A DNA stretch of 64,000 bases from Branchiostoma floridae (Eukaryota; Chordata; Leptocardii; Amphioxiformes; Branchiostomatidae): positions 2,580,566 through 2,644,565 of the forward strand of contig NC_049980.1 in the NCBI RefSeq assembly GCF_000003815.2. Reading direction: 5' to 3'. Within the stretch, counting starts at the first letter, position 1, and each line of letters starts with the position of its first letter. Both the position numbers and the translations under genes were made by a program. The notes under the pieces were generated by a model. The model was given only the letters and a program-made list of their open reading frames with translations, was not told the DNA's origin and did no database searches. Shown here piece after piece: positions 14,196-26,543 of this stretch.

Positions 14196-15779
14196 GAACG
14201 CACCACAAATGTTGACATCGTCATCCGTTTAGAAGGAGATCCCCATTTACTTATTTATAATATCATATCTTAGGATGAGAGATTTATTACAGTGTGCCAA
14301 TGGGTAAACGCATGGAAGATTGTTTATTTGTGTTGTTTCAGCGGCAGTCAAACTTTACATATTGATGTAAAAGTAAATGAAAACTAGTTTATCATTCTTA
14401 CGAAGTATACATTAACTTCCACCTTTCTACATTGTGTTTGCTCAGTTGTAGATGAGATTACAATTTGTATAAATTTGCATTGTTATTCACAATGGAATAA
14501 CAGTAAGTAATCTTAATTTAAGTATATGTTTAATCACCTCTGCACAAGAAATGCTAGCAACTGACTGGACCGTGATGTGTTGAGCTATGGAATTTCAGCC
14601 AAGTTGTGTACCAAAGAAAAGTACTGCTTCCGACTTGGTCCATAATTTAAGTGGTACAATCACTCCACAAACAACTTCGGTTATCTATTTTGTTCATGTT
14701 TAAAACGCTGCTGAAGGATTTGCAGAGCATCTTAGAAAAATAAACGTTTACACACATTTGTTGTAGTTCCATGTATCATTTCTACAACATATCTGTACTT
14801 AAGTCATTATACAATATTGCAGATATCGAAACAATGTAGCGTCCCGGCAAATGTGATACTCGTGATACGAAAAACAGTCGTATGAATTAATGAATCATTT
14901 CTGGTGTCGAATTTGTTTGCAACAACACTGTTGAAAGGGATTGGTATAACCAGACGCGTAACTTGCCGAAAACAATAAACCCGTAGCTATAAACCGTGAC
15001 GGCTGTTTCACATAACTTGATGCGGTGGCAGAGTCTTACTGCGCTGTGTATTTCTACCTTCTACCCGTACTCGCGCCTCTTTGTCAATCATGGGACAAAA
15101 TATGATGGTTTATTGCATATTCTTGCCCAAGGGCTAATTGCATTTTATATGAAAGGGTACAAACGAATACTAATAATAAAACATGTCTACTCTAGTCTAA
15201 AGGCATACTCTAAACTACAACTTCGATCTTTTCCTAAGACAATGGGAGACGAAGGATCCCACCTTTTCTTTAATGTGTGGGTTTCTGTGATGTTAGGAGG
15301 AATGCAGTTTTCTTTTTGTCTGTAAACACGGGAAAATTTGGGAGAACTTTAGTGGCCTCTTAAAAGAGTTACTGTCTTTCGTGATCATAGAAGGAAGAAT
15401 TTAAGATAAAATGTTTTCCGTCTTTGATATATAAGTATATATATAAGTTCTTTCGCAACTTCTTGTAACGCCCTTTCTTTATTTCAAGGGGGTGGGCGCT
15501 AATTCGGAGTGTAGATTAAAATTATCTAGTTCTAAATATTTTTCATGGTATATGCTGTTTTACAGGTCTTAAAAATCTTTAGCTTACTGTTATCAATACG
15601 CAGATTATGGCAGAAGGTTTAAATACACACATCATAAATTCTAGATAGTATTACAATATAGTATTTGATGCATGCCCGTGTACTCGCATGTGAGCTTGGT
15701 AACTTGGTTCTCGTACTATGTTTATCTTTGTGGTGCTATATCAATTGTGTTTCAACCAAGGCATGTTTTGTTTACCCTA

Positions 15780-15831
<52 letters not shown>

Positions 15832-18800
15832 AAAACAACATCATGTTCGTACCAACTATTCTCAATGCTTAAGATAAAACAGGCGATTCTTTCTTAATGG
15901 CATTCGTTCTCCATGTACTTCCTACAGGAAAAGAAAAATACAAATATTGTGGCACATCTCGAAAGAAAGATGTGATAAAAAAACTCCGATAAAGTTGAAC
16001 AAAGAGGTAAAAAGGAATTTTGAATGTTTCCAACATAGTGAGGGTGTAAAGATACTTATCTTACAATTCTGAAAAGTTTATAAAAGACGCGAAAGTCCCG
16101 TGACGTCTGCAATTTGACCCTGAGTTTTGCAACTACTTGAAGAATATGAATACTTCTGTTGCTGAAGATTTAATGAACATGTTTGGTCGTAAGTCTGGTA
16201 ATTGAATTGGAACGCCAAGTCCAGTTAAGAACGTCAAGTACATACACTCATCCAGCCACATCAAAGAAGGCTTAAATGGTGTTGTTGAGTCCTTCTCAAG
16301 ACAGTCTTGAACACTTGGATGTAAGAATTGTTGATGCCTGGGGTATGAATGGTGCCGCATTTGTGGATCTCTTCACATTCGTCGTTTTAGCTTTATTATG
16401 GCAATATCATGGTACCAGAGGGAATTCTGAAAGTCAAAGTAACGTTAATACTTTAAGACGTAATTGCAAATAAACGGGGTTGTTGGCGCAAGATCCAATA
16501 CCTGCTTTGGGTACGCACCAACGCAATGTTGTTTTATTGTTCTAATGATGTTTATTATGATTCAGACTTTGTCATGATCATACCTGCTATAAAGAAATGG
16601 AAAGTTTAGACGTTGGAAATTCATTCAATGATTGCAAAAGCCCATACTCATCCCATACTACACATTCCCTGTATTAGTTTATTTAAGCCTTATATGGAAC
16701 TGTAGTCATGTACCAGTAGATTCCATACTTTTACCTTGTACAATTGTGGTGCGATAAAGCTTATTCTTTTATAAAGCTTTCATTTTGTTACTTCTGCAAG
16801 AAAAAACATAAAGATGAAAACGCAAAAAATATAGAGTCTGATTTTTTGCTTTCGCATAAGTAACGGCATCACAACAATTTCCAAAGTTTTGACAAAGATT
16901 GTTCGATAATTACTACTATATTGCATACTTATAAGTGTTGCTCAAGCGAATGAAAATAAGAGTTTTTACTTATATGTAACTTTTGCTAGAAATTATAGCT
17001 GAAATTGTTCAATTAAAGATTAAGAGAAACTTCAAACAAACTTCATGTCAGTCGCCATTTTCCTGTTTGGATGGCAGGTGCCCGCCATGTTGGATCGCCA
17101 TTTTGTTTTCACGATCATAAAATCCTTACTCTCATCACTTTCTCATCTTCACCTTGATAATTTAAATTAACTTGTTCATGGTGAAATAGCACGGTTACCA
17201 AATAGATAGGAATAAAATGAATAAAGGAAGGATGCACAAGTTTATAGTCGAGGACACGACATCACCTTAGTTTGCCATAGAATGCGTTGTACTCTCAATG
17301 TCATGCGTGCATTCTTACTTTGGTCTCGACATAAGAGATTTCACGTTTCCTTACTTTTGTGTTTCGTTTGGTTCTCAATCGGTCGCTTTACTATTTGCTC
17401 GATACAACATCACCGCGTTGCTTAAAAGTTCGTAGTTTGACAAGTTTATTTACTTCCGTTGTATTTTGATGAATGTGTTCTGCACAAATCATCTTTTTGT
17501 GTAGTCAGAAGTTGACTGCTTATTTAGTAGACTAGAAACAAGAGCAAGCTTAAGCTTGCTTTTTTGTTGTCCTTCAATTGGAAGTCAGCATTTGCTATGA
17601 AACAAGTATATCATACATATACATATTAAGATCAGGTCTTGCAACCACCTTTATCTATTTGCCTCTACTTTCCTACTCGGCAAATTGTTGTTAAAGTTGC
17701 GTTTTATATGATAGAACTCGAGGAATTTTCATCAACAATATTAATAACCAAAAACTCCGCAAATATGGCAGCTTGTTAGGTCCATCAATAACTCCCCACT
17801 GTTAACACATAAAGAAGATATGAATGTCATCAACAATATTAAAACTGCATATTGACAGCCATGTTTCACACACTTGTCACGTAGACCTCACAGTGGAGGT
17901 TGTTATCTCTAATACAGTGTGAATTTGAAAGTACAAAAAGGATTTGGGAGTTGTCAGACGACATGGAATCGTGGCCTTTGTTCCTTTTTTTTACTAAAAC
18001 GCCTCCATTTCCCCTTGGGCCTTTCCGGTGCGCCACGGAAACCACAGAAAACAACCTCACCAGATTATTAGCGACAGAAACTTGGAACGTTGCCAAATAT
18101 CACACAACTGTGGCGTGATAAGATCGTGGTGTTCTCATTGGCCGACAGCAGGAAGTAATTCACGCTTATCGTCCAAACATGACAATTCTTTTCGTTCCTG
18201 CAAATCTTTTCCATCCGTCTGATTGGCTGGCGACAAACATCAATCATATTTACTAGTAGAGTTGACTTTTTGGTAAATGAGGTGGTGGATGACGACATCC
18301 CATGTGCCTGAAGTGCTTTCTCAAATAAAGTCAGTCCTGATTTACATATAGAAGATCGATATGTTTTTGACAGCGCAGCCCTCTACCGGGGATACGACTG
18401 GCTTATGAAAGGGGCCCTTTCGTCTGCTGTAACTGTACACTCCGCTTACTGTTACATAGCAGTGACAAATGTGACGTATCACAAAAACACATAACGTATG
18501 ATTAGTGTTGTGATTAGAAAGTCGAGGAAATACAGAACTTGGTTGTTATAACGTTACAGAGAATTTAGAGATTGTGTAATGATTCCGGAGTTGCTTCGTT
18601 AATGCTATTGAAACACCGGTCCCGATTTGATCTCCGTGAGCTGGTAAATATATTACCGTGGGCCATCTCCACAGAAAAGCCGGATAGTACCTAGTGTATA
18701 TCTTTATAACTTGATTATGTAGGTGCTAGTTTTGATGGGAGAAAATTTGAAAAAGAATTCTATTCTAACCTTTCTGAGACTGAAAAGGAATTTATTTGTT

Positions 18801-18998
18801 CTGTTCCTTCAAATTACCAGTACCCTGCATGTCACCTGTATACGATTTCTACAGTAACAGTAACTTACATGAACCAGATCGAACCACGTATACATGAAGC
18901 TGTACGTGTTTTCGCTGTATGAGTTAGAATACCATCCAGGGAAGTAAACAGTTTCCAGGTGGCGCTGCATTAGTGCCCCCCTAGAGCATGAACGAGGT
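14196..18998. other. No gene seen apart from the AC microsatellite
   Basis: AT-rich with small unlikely frames. Confidence 0.6.
15781..15828. repeat. (AC)24 microsatellite
   Basis: Perfect dinucleotide run. Confidence 0.97.
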
Positions 18999-21040
18999 AT
19001 AGTTCTGTTGGTGCAGGAACGAGGACTACACGGCTGATCTGATAGTTATAGTTCTGTTGGTGCAGGAATGAGGACTACACGGCTGATCTGATAGTTATAG
19101 TTCAGTTGGTGCAAGAATGAGGACTACACGACTGATCTGATAGTTATAGCTCTGTTGGTGCAGGAATTAGGACTACACGGCTGATCTGATAGTTATAGTG
19201 CAGGAATGAGGACCACACGACTGATCTGCTAGTTATAGTTCTGTTGGTGCAGGAATGAGGACTACATGGCTGATCTGATAGTTATAGTTCTGTTGGTGCA
19301 GGAACGAGGACTACATGGCTGATCTGATAGTTATAGTTCAGTTGGTGCAGGAATAGGACTACACGGCTGATCTGATAGTTATAGTTCTGTTGGTGCAGGA
19401 ATGAGGACTGCACGACTGATCTGCTAGCTATAGTTCTGTTGGTCAGGAACGAGGACTACACGGCTGATCTGATAGTTATAGTTCAGTTGGTGCAGGAATG
19501 AGGACTGCACGACTGATCTGCTAGCTATAGTTCTGTTGGTGCAGGAATGAGGACTGCACGGCTGATCTGATAGTTATAGTTCAGTTGGTGCAGGAATAGG
19601 ACTACACGGCTGATCTGATAGTTATAGTTCTGTTGGTGCAGGAATGAGGACTGCACGACTGATCTGCTAGCTATAGTTCTGTTGGTGCAGGAACGAGGAC
19701 TACACGGCTGATCTGATAGTTATAGTTCAGTTGGTGCAGGAATGAGGACTGCACGACTGATCTGCTAGCTATAGTTCTGTTGGTGCAGGAACGAGGACTA
19801 CATGGCTGATCTGATAGTTATAGTTCAGTTGGTGCAGGAATAGGACTACACGGCTGATCTGATAGTTATAGTTCTGTTGGTGCAGGAATGAGGACTGCAC
19901 GGCTGATCTGATAGTTATAGTTCTGTTGGTGCAGGTATGAGGACTACACGACTGCTCTGCTAGCTATAGTTCTGTTGGTGCAGGAATGAGGACTACACGA
20001 CTGATCTGCTAGTTATAGTTCTGTTGGTGCAGGAATGAAGACTACACGGCTGATCTGATAGTTATAGTTCTGTTGGTGCAGGAATGAGGACTGCACGGCT
20101 GATCTGCTAGTTATAGTTCTGTTGGTGCAGGAATGAGGACTACACGACTGCTCTGCTAGTTATAGTTCTGTTGGTGCAGGAATGAGGACTACACGGCTGA
20201 TCTGCTAGTTATAGTTCTGTTGGTGCAGGAACGAGGACTACACGTAGTAGTTCTGTTGGTGCAGGAATGAGGACTACACGACTGATCTGATAGTTTCACT
20301 ATAGTAGTTCTGTTGGTGCAGGAATGAGGACTACACGACTGATCTGCTAGTTATAGTTCTGTTGGTGCAGGAATGAGGACTACACGACTGATCTGCTAGT
20401 TATAGTTCTGTTGGTGCAGGAATGAAGACTACACGGCTGATCTGATAGTTATAGCTCTGCTGGTGCAGGAATTAGGACTACACGGCTGATCTGCTAGTTA
20501 TAGTTCCTTTGGTGCAGGAATGAAGACTACACGACTGATCTGCTAGTTAAAGTTCTGTTGGTGCAGGAATGAAGACTACACGACTGATCTGCTAGTTATA
20601 GTTCCTTTGGTGCAGGAATGAAGACTACACGGCTGATCTGCTAGTTATAGTTCTGTTGGTGCAGGAATGAAGACTACACGGCTGATCTGCTAGTTATAGT
20701 TCTGTTGGTGCAGGAATGAAGACTACACGACTGATCTGCTAGTTATAGTTCCTTTGGTGCAGGAATGAAGACTACACGACTGATCTGCTAGTTATAGTTC
20801 CTTTGCTGCAGGAATGAAGACTACACGACTGATCTGCTAGTTATAGTTCCTTTGGTGCAGGAATGAAGACTACACGACTGATCTGCTAGTTATAGTTCTG
20901 TTGGTGCAGGAATGAAGACTACACGGCCGATCTGCTAGTTATAGTTCTGTTGGTGCAGGAATGAAGACTACACGACTGATCTGCTAGTTATAGTTCCTTT
21001 GGTGCAGGAATGAAGACTACACGGCTGATCTGCTAGTTAT
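18999..21040. repeat. Minisatellite, 49-bp unit, about 41 copies
   Basis: Unit: ttctgttggtgcaggaatga then ggactacacggctgatctga then tagttatag. Variants differ at few sites (ctgttgg/cctttgg, gaggac/gaagac, gata/gcta) and cluster by position: gaggac types to about 20,400, gaagac types after. A few units are shortened, for example near 19195 and 20240. The unit is not a multiple of 3 and holds stops, so it is not coding. Confidence 0.95.
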
Positions 21041-21644
21041 TCTATTGCTACAGGAACCAGTACCGTATAGATCACCGTTTGCGTTCCCGTCCAACTTAGT
21101 ATCTCAAATTCACACCATGTGATTATAGATTTATAGACCTGTGATCATATTAGTTATTCAAATGTTCAAAGGTAAAATGACAAGTTCATTATGTTCTTGT
21201 ATCTTATAAATCGTCAGTGTGCACCTGTAAAACAGGCGAGACGTTGACGTTCCTAGGAACAACTGAGACAGCTTTATGGTCATTACCTTCAAGTGTGAGA
21301 CGATATGAGTAAAGCTTTGTAAACTACATCAATATGTACAACTTAATCTTTAGTTCTAAACAGATGCCTGCTACTTAGAAAGCTAATTTCTTACATCTTC
21401 ATCAAGCTGATGTTGTTGATTTTGAACCTATTCGGGCCTGAGTTGAACAGAAACAGTTCTAACTGATCAATTCTTCATTTGTCCATTCTACCGGCACGGA
21501 TAGCCAAGAAGGTTATATTCAGTTACTAGTATGTTACTAGTATGTACGACCATACATATTTGCATTTTAGATACTTATTTTTGCATCGTTTGTTTCGCTT
21601 TTCCCATACTGTAGAGTGATTTCTGGTGTACTCATGCGAGGTCA

Positions 21645-21718
21645 TAGCCTGAGTACCATCCTCCGTAGTGACCGCTGTAGTGAGCCAGCGGTCATTACGG
21701 AGGATGGTACTCAGGCTA
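21645..21718. mobile_element. Palindromic 74-bp MITE
   Basis: Nearly perfect hairpin: TAGCCTGAGTACCATCCTCC...GGAGGATGGTACTCAGGCTA with a 10-bp loop. Flanks gcgaggtca and gtgaggtca form a 9-bp duplication with one mismatch. The termini resemble those of the 13.8-kb element. Confidence 0.8.
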
Positions 21719-22750
21719 GTGAGGTCATCGGTGACGTCACAAACATGTGCGGAGGAAACTGCGTGACGGGATGTGACGTCACACGACATGTTTTTCAGGT
21801 ATGGTTATGAGAATCCTGGTATGATTTCAATAATTTAGATGGATTTAAGTAATTTCTGAAACGGCGGAATTGATAATAAAACATTGTACCCAAAATAATT
21901 GTATTTGGCGACATGACGGGCGAGGGTAGCGAGTGTAAGGAGCCCCGGTAGAATACCGATGGTACCCAGGCTAGGGGGAGGGATCGATAGAAAACAATCT
22001 TCCACAGGAGAATTGGACAGCCTGTCAAGTAAAAGCACCATAAACCCCTAAAAGAACATAGTTACTTAAGTCTTAACTACGTGTCTGTTAGTCATGCCCG
22101 ATGGAGTGGCCATGTACGGACACAAATCATGGTAAACCTGAATTCTATTGGTAAGCGTATGCGGAAGTGTAAGGACAAGAGATGACGTCACACATCTTGC
22201 ATCGTGATTAAAGCAACATTGGCAGTGGCCAGGCGTGAAGCGGTTAATTTAGTATGTGATGTATGAAGATGTATGTAAGGTAAGAAAATGATATAATTTG
22301 TCTGTTATGGTAACGTGTTGGTAGATAGGTTTCGATCATTGGTCATTTATCAGCGTAGTATACTATATAATTCAATTACAACACCAATATCAAATGATAC
22401 CTAAGATACAAGTTTATGCTCATGCACGGGATGTGAAGAGTCATCATCGTAGACATGGACAGAAGCTGAGAGACAGATGCAAAGGTTTAATGTTTGGAAG
22501 CAGCCCTTAAGATGGATAAATGTGTGGTTATAAACACCACTTGAAGAGGACCACTTTATATCTACAAGCGCCATGGTTTGATGACCAGAACAGCTTTGCG
22601 TAGAAGTTGTAACAGCGTCCCCTTACGCAGGAACTCAATGTTGCAAGAGCCCAGGCTTAGGCTCCTGCACTGAGTAGATCAAAGATGCCATCTACCGATT
22701 TGGACACGAAATACTTTTATGAAGGTTAGACATCCAGATAAACAATACAC

Positions 22751-22995
22751 AAGTGTGGCGTCGGGCGTGGCTTGTGTGGCGTCGGGCGTGGCGTAACTGG
22801 TAGAGCTTTCGGCTCGGAATCTATGGGTCCTGAGTTCGATTCCCACCGTGCCCCCGACGTTGTGTCCTTGGGAAAGGCACTTTACACGACTTTCCTTCTG
22901 TCTGTACCGTGTATGTGGCATTGTTAATATAAGTTACAAAAACTTGAGTGCAGTGCCACATCGTCCTCGTCTGTCCAAAAGCAAATAGAAAAAAA
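22751..22995 (+). mobile_element. tRNA-derived SINE with target-site duplication
   Basis: The 5' part holds a box A-like GGCGTAACTGGTAGAGC and box B-like GAGTTCGATTCCC, but no pairing acceptor stem. The body has GGAAAGGCAC and GACTTTCCT, and the 3' end is A-rich. It is flanked by aacaatacac at 22741-22750 and 22996-23005. The first 20 bases or so are repeated (gtgtggcgtcgggcgtgg twice), a short 5' duplication. It is inserted in a MITE-like sequence whose ends (ggttagacatccag) lie either side. Confidence 0.8.
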
Positions 22996-23305
22996 AACAA
23001 TACACGCCGAAGAAGAGTGTTAGGTCATTTAAAAAGTCAATCGCCCATTTTATCCAGTTGTAGAGATTGAATTGCATTTGAATATTGATTACCTGGATGT
23101 CTAACCTTAGGAGTACACAACATCTACATGGAATCAGTATTATGTCATATGCATACAATATGGTTACAAAACAAGGAATTTAACTCATATAAAACCAGAG
23201 GCTCTGCTGTGTTACCAAGGTCACACACCAGGAGGCCCAAAATCTATCTTTCCACATGACAGATGTGATTAGAATCCATCTGAAGGTCCTTACGTTATGC
23301 TGACC

Positions 23306-23393
23306 CACCCTCAAACTCAGGGTTGACAATCGCGGCAAAGCCTAACGATATCGCTAGACTTTGCCGCGGTTGTCAACCCTGAGTGTGAGGGTG
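23306..23393. mobile_element. Palindromic 88-bp MITE, 8-bp target duplication
   Basis: Arms CACCCTCAAACTCAGGGTTG and the complementary right arm are about 35 bp each around an 18-bp loop. Perfect flanking TGCTGACC (23298-23305 and 23394-23401) shows insertion and fits a hAT-type mechanism. Confidence 0.85.
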
Positions 23394-23639
23394 TGCTGAC
23401 CACAAAGATACGAAAACACAGAGGTACCGACACAGACACAGACCAAGCACACATACACACCATGACCAAGCACAATATTTTGAAGACAAAATCAAGCACA
23501 TCCCACTCAATATGTAGACAATTCACGTGCAAATTGTGGATACTACTTTTGTTACTTCTTGTCCAATGTCGTTCAATTTACTGGCTCAAGTAAAGTGGAT
23601 GGTCCACACCAGATACAAGCATATTTACTAAAAACTTCA

Positions 23640-24540
23640 GCTTCGAACGAGAACCCCCGGATCCATTGTTTTGAGCAGGTTGCCATCCAGCCACAGAGTT
23701 GTCATGATTTGGTGAAAGACTAGAACCAGTTCTCCCATCCCGCTCAGACCGTTAAACGTCCCCCGTTAGTGAGATTGCGGTTTATCCAACTCGAGGAGAC
23801 GTCCATATACTGCATTTTACCGAATCTGTAGAAAGCTTTATTGTCTATGGTGGTGAGAGACGGCTGCTGCCAGAAGGCTAGATCCTGCAGTTCCGTCAGC
23901 TGCAGAAAAGCTTTAGACGGAAGCTCTCGAACGTAATTCCTTACCTGATCCAAGGCCAAGGGATTCCGTCGTCTTTAAGAATTCGCAGTTAACAACTTTT
24001 AGTTCCTTTTTGTTTTGGAAAGCTCCCGGCGCCGTGGTCTCGACTTTGTCATCAGAGAACTCCAGATGTACGATTTCTGTCATGCAGGTTTGTAAACGCG
24101 TCCGCTTTGACCTGGACTGCTCTGTTGGAAATGGGATATCATAAGTCAGCTTTGAGGGCAGGTAGGCTGGGAAAGGATTTTGTTAAGGACAGGTCGAGCG
24201 TTTTTGCAAAGGTCAACTGACTGTTCAGTTTGTTATCGCTCAGTTCTATCGAGTCTACAGATTTGAGATATCTAAAGTTGATTTTGGAGACAATGGGGAT
24301 GTCTGCTGTGTTGAAGGATGAGATGTACGCCAGTCGGGATGCCTAGCGCCTGAGGGGACTGATGTGAGACCAAGCCGGCTGCACTTCATGATCTTCGTTC
24401 CTTCCAGACACTTGCAGCCCTTGGGACAGACCGCCTGAGGACAGCCCTAGAAACAGGTCGCATTGGGGCGGGATAGGCCAGCTTGGCACAGCCCCCAGCA
24501 CCAGATGGGACACCGACCTAACGCCTGACATTTTCTGTAG
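23640..24540 (-). pseudogene. Decayed copy of the neighbouring leucine-rich-repeat gene
   Basis: Reading minus from about 24450, CPKGCKCLEGTKIMKCSRLG matches the cap of the intact gene. NFRYLKSVDSIELSDNKLN, then ELQDLAFWQQPSLTTIDNKAF (23.8-23.9 kb), and finally TTLWLDGNLLKTMDPGVL (about 23.65 kb) match successive repeats in the same order. The frame is broken by stops and shifts between these blocks and several repeats are missing. It lies just downstream of the intact gene in the same orientation, so tandem duplication followed by decay is the simplest account. Confidence 0.8.
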
Positions 24541-24998
24541 CCAGGACTTTGTACCTAACGTCAAAGTACAACATGTACGGTTCATATAAATCAGCTGCCT
24601 TATGAAAAAACAACAACCTGAAGCAACATCAAAATATAAGTTTTTGCACACATGAGATGTACACAGAAAGTGTTCAAGGAATGGAATCGTTTAATACATG
24701 AATCCGCATTAAAGTGACAATGTGTTTAATCCAACAAGCAAGTTTCTCACAGCCGTCGACAATCGCTTTACATGTAGGATCCCTATCCGAGAACACCATT
24801 GGCACAGTTTCTCATACGACAGTGTCTCAGTTACATTACATAGGTTACATGAGCACGGTTTTATCTGGTCGTAAGGAACCACTACTTAATCGTGGCACGT
24901 GACTGCTTTACGCAACAAATCAGGGGTCTTTACTTTACACATGATCTAAGAAAAACGGCTCTCAAATAGACTGGATTAAAACTTGATATTAGTCCCCG

Positions 24999-26543
24999 TC
25001 AACTGCACACAAAATCATTTGGAGAAAGCGTATCAAAAGCCCGTCCCTTGAGTTTGGGCGGCGCATTACACACATTGAGGTGAGGATCTTGAATGGTCGG
25101 AGCGGTGTTGTTGTTGTCGATGTGTTCCTTGAGCCAGCGGAGGTGGCAGTCACATGTCCACGGGTTTCCCCACAGGTACACTTCCGACAAGCGGGGTAGA
25201 ACGCTAAAGAGGAAGGGACGTGTGCGTTATACAGTGTATTTGTTACTGGCCTTTTCTGACATAGCAGCAACGGTAGTGAACAGTTATCTTTCTCTAGCAG
25301 GTGGGGCCGTTGGAATAAGCATTCCGGACCATTTGAATAAACATTCTGGACCGCTCGAATAAGCATTCTGATCCAAACATTTCTAAAAAATGAAAATGGA
25401 GGATAAATTTAACTTTCAAGTCAAGATACACCTGATACACTTCATGTTTGATACCACTGAACATAACTTCAGAAACACTTGTAAAAAGGGAAACGACCGA
25501 TGACGTAGTACACACCTCGTATCAAGAACCTCGGGAGAGAGCGTGGTGATGAGGTTCGCATCCAGCCACAGGGACGACAGGTTCTTCATGTCGTGGAAAG
25601 CTCCTGCTGGGATCGCTGGGATCTTGTTCAGCGACAGGTACACCTGCCAGGTCCCCGTCAGACCGTCCATCGTGCGGCCCGTCACCCTGTTCAACCCCGT
25701 GGAGGTGGCGTCCAGGATCTGCAGCTTCCCCAGACCAGCAAATGCGTCATCATCGATGGTGGTGAGGGAGGGCTGTTGCCAGATCTCCAACGTCTGGAGC
25801 TCAGTCAGGTTGGAGAAGACTCTGGACGGGAGCTCCACGATCTTGTTCCCGACCAGATCCAAGTGTTCCAGACCTGGAGGAAGGTCTACAGGAACGCGCG
25901 TCAGCTGGTTAAACCTCAGGCCCAGGATAGAGAGTTTGCTGGCCGGCTGGAAGACGCTTGTAGGGATGCCGTTGTCGTTAAGTTTGTTGAAGTCACAGTA
26001 AAATACGGCCAGGTTTGATAGGTTGTGAAATGCACCGGGTGCGATAGACTCCACTCCGTTGTAGGAAATATCCAAGTGGATCAAATCAGACAGGTTTGCG
26101 AATGCTTCTTTTTTGACGTGCTTGAGGCTATTTTGTATGAAGTACAGAGTCATCAGCTGTGAAGGTAGGTACGTTGGGAAGTCTTCAAACTTCCTGTTGT
26201 CCGACAGATCCAGTGTCTGGAGGGAGGGAACATCATCAAACGCGTCTGCCGGGATCCCCTCACTGTTTAACTGGTTAGAGCTCAGGTCTAAGAACTGGAG
26301 AGACTTGAGCCCTCTGAAGTTGTCCCGTGAGACCTTGGCGATGTTGTTGTTCTCCAGGATGAGCTGTTGTACGTTAGCGGGGATGGCGGTCGGGACGCGC
26401 GTCAGGCCCAGGCGGCTGCAGTTCACGATGAGGGTCCCGTGCTCACACTCGCAGTGCTCCGGGCAGCCTGGAGCAGCCACCGTGACCCAGGCCAACAGGA
26501 CGGCTGGCGTCAGGAGGAGAATAGCAGTTCTAAAGGAGGCCAT
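24999..26543 (-). CDS. Secreted leucine-rich-repeat protein, two exons
   Basis: Join on the minus strand: exon 1 26543-25516, exon 2 25203-24999; donor acgag|gtgtgt, acceptor ttttag-type (tttag|c). The split codon (ag+c) gives Ser and total length is 410 residues. Residues 1 to about 24 are a signal peptide (MASFRTAILLLTPAVLLAW). A cysteine-rich N-terminal cap follows (CPEHCECEHGTLIVNC), then about 12 leucine-rich repeats of LxxLDLSxNxL type. The second exon holds the C-terminal cap (NPWTCDCHLRW and later Cys residues), ending DFVCS. No membrane segment or GPI-type tail is seen, so it is probably extracellular, of the small leucine-rich proteoglycan or related type. Several NxS/T sites (NCS, NLS, NLT) are potential N-glycosylation sites. 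Without the intron the frame would end in an unlike tail, which supports the splice. Confidence 0.85.

Noticed and set aside
18999..21040. CRISPR-like array
   Set aside because: Units are contiguous without unique spacers and the organism is eukaryotic; it is a minisatellite.
22790..22860. Second tRNA gene
   Set aside because: Boxes A and B are present but there is no acceptor stem, and the sequence continues into a SINE body with a target duplication.
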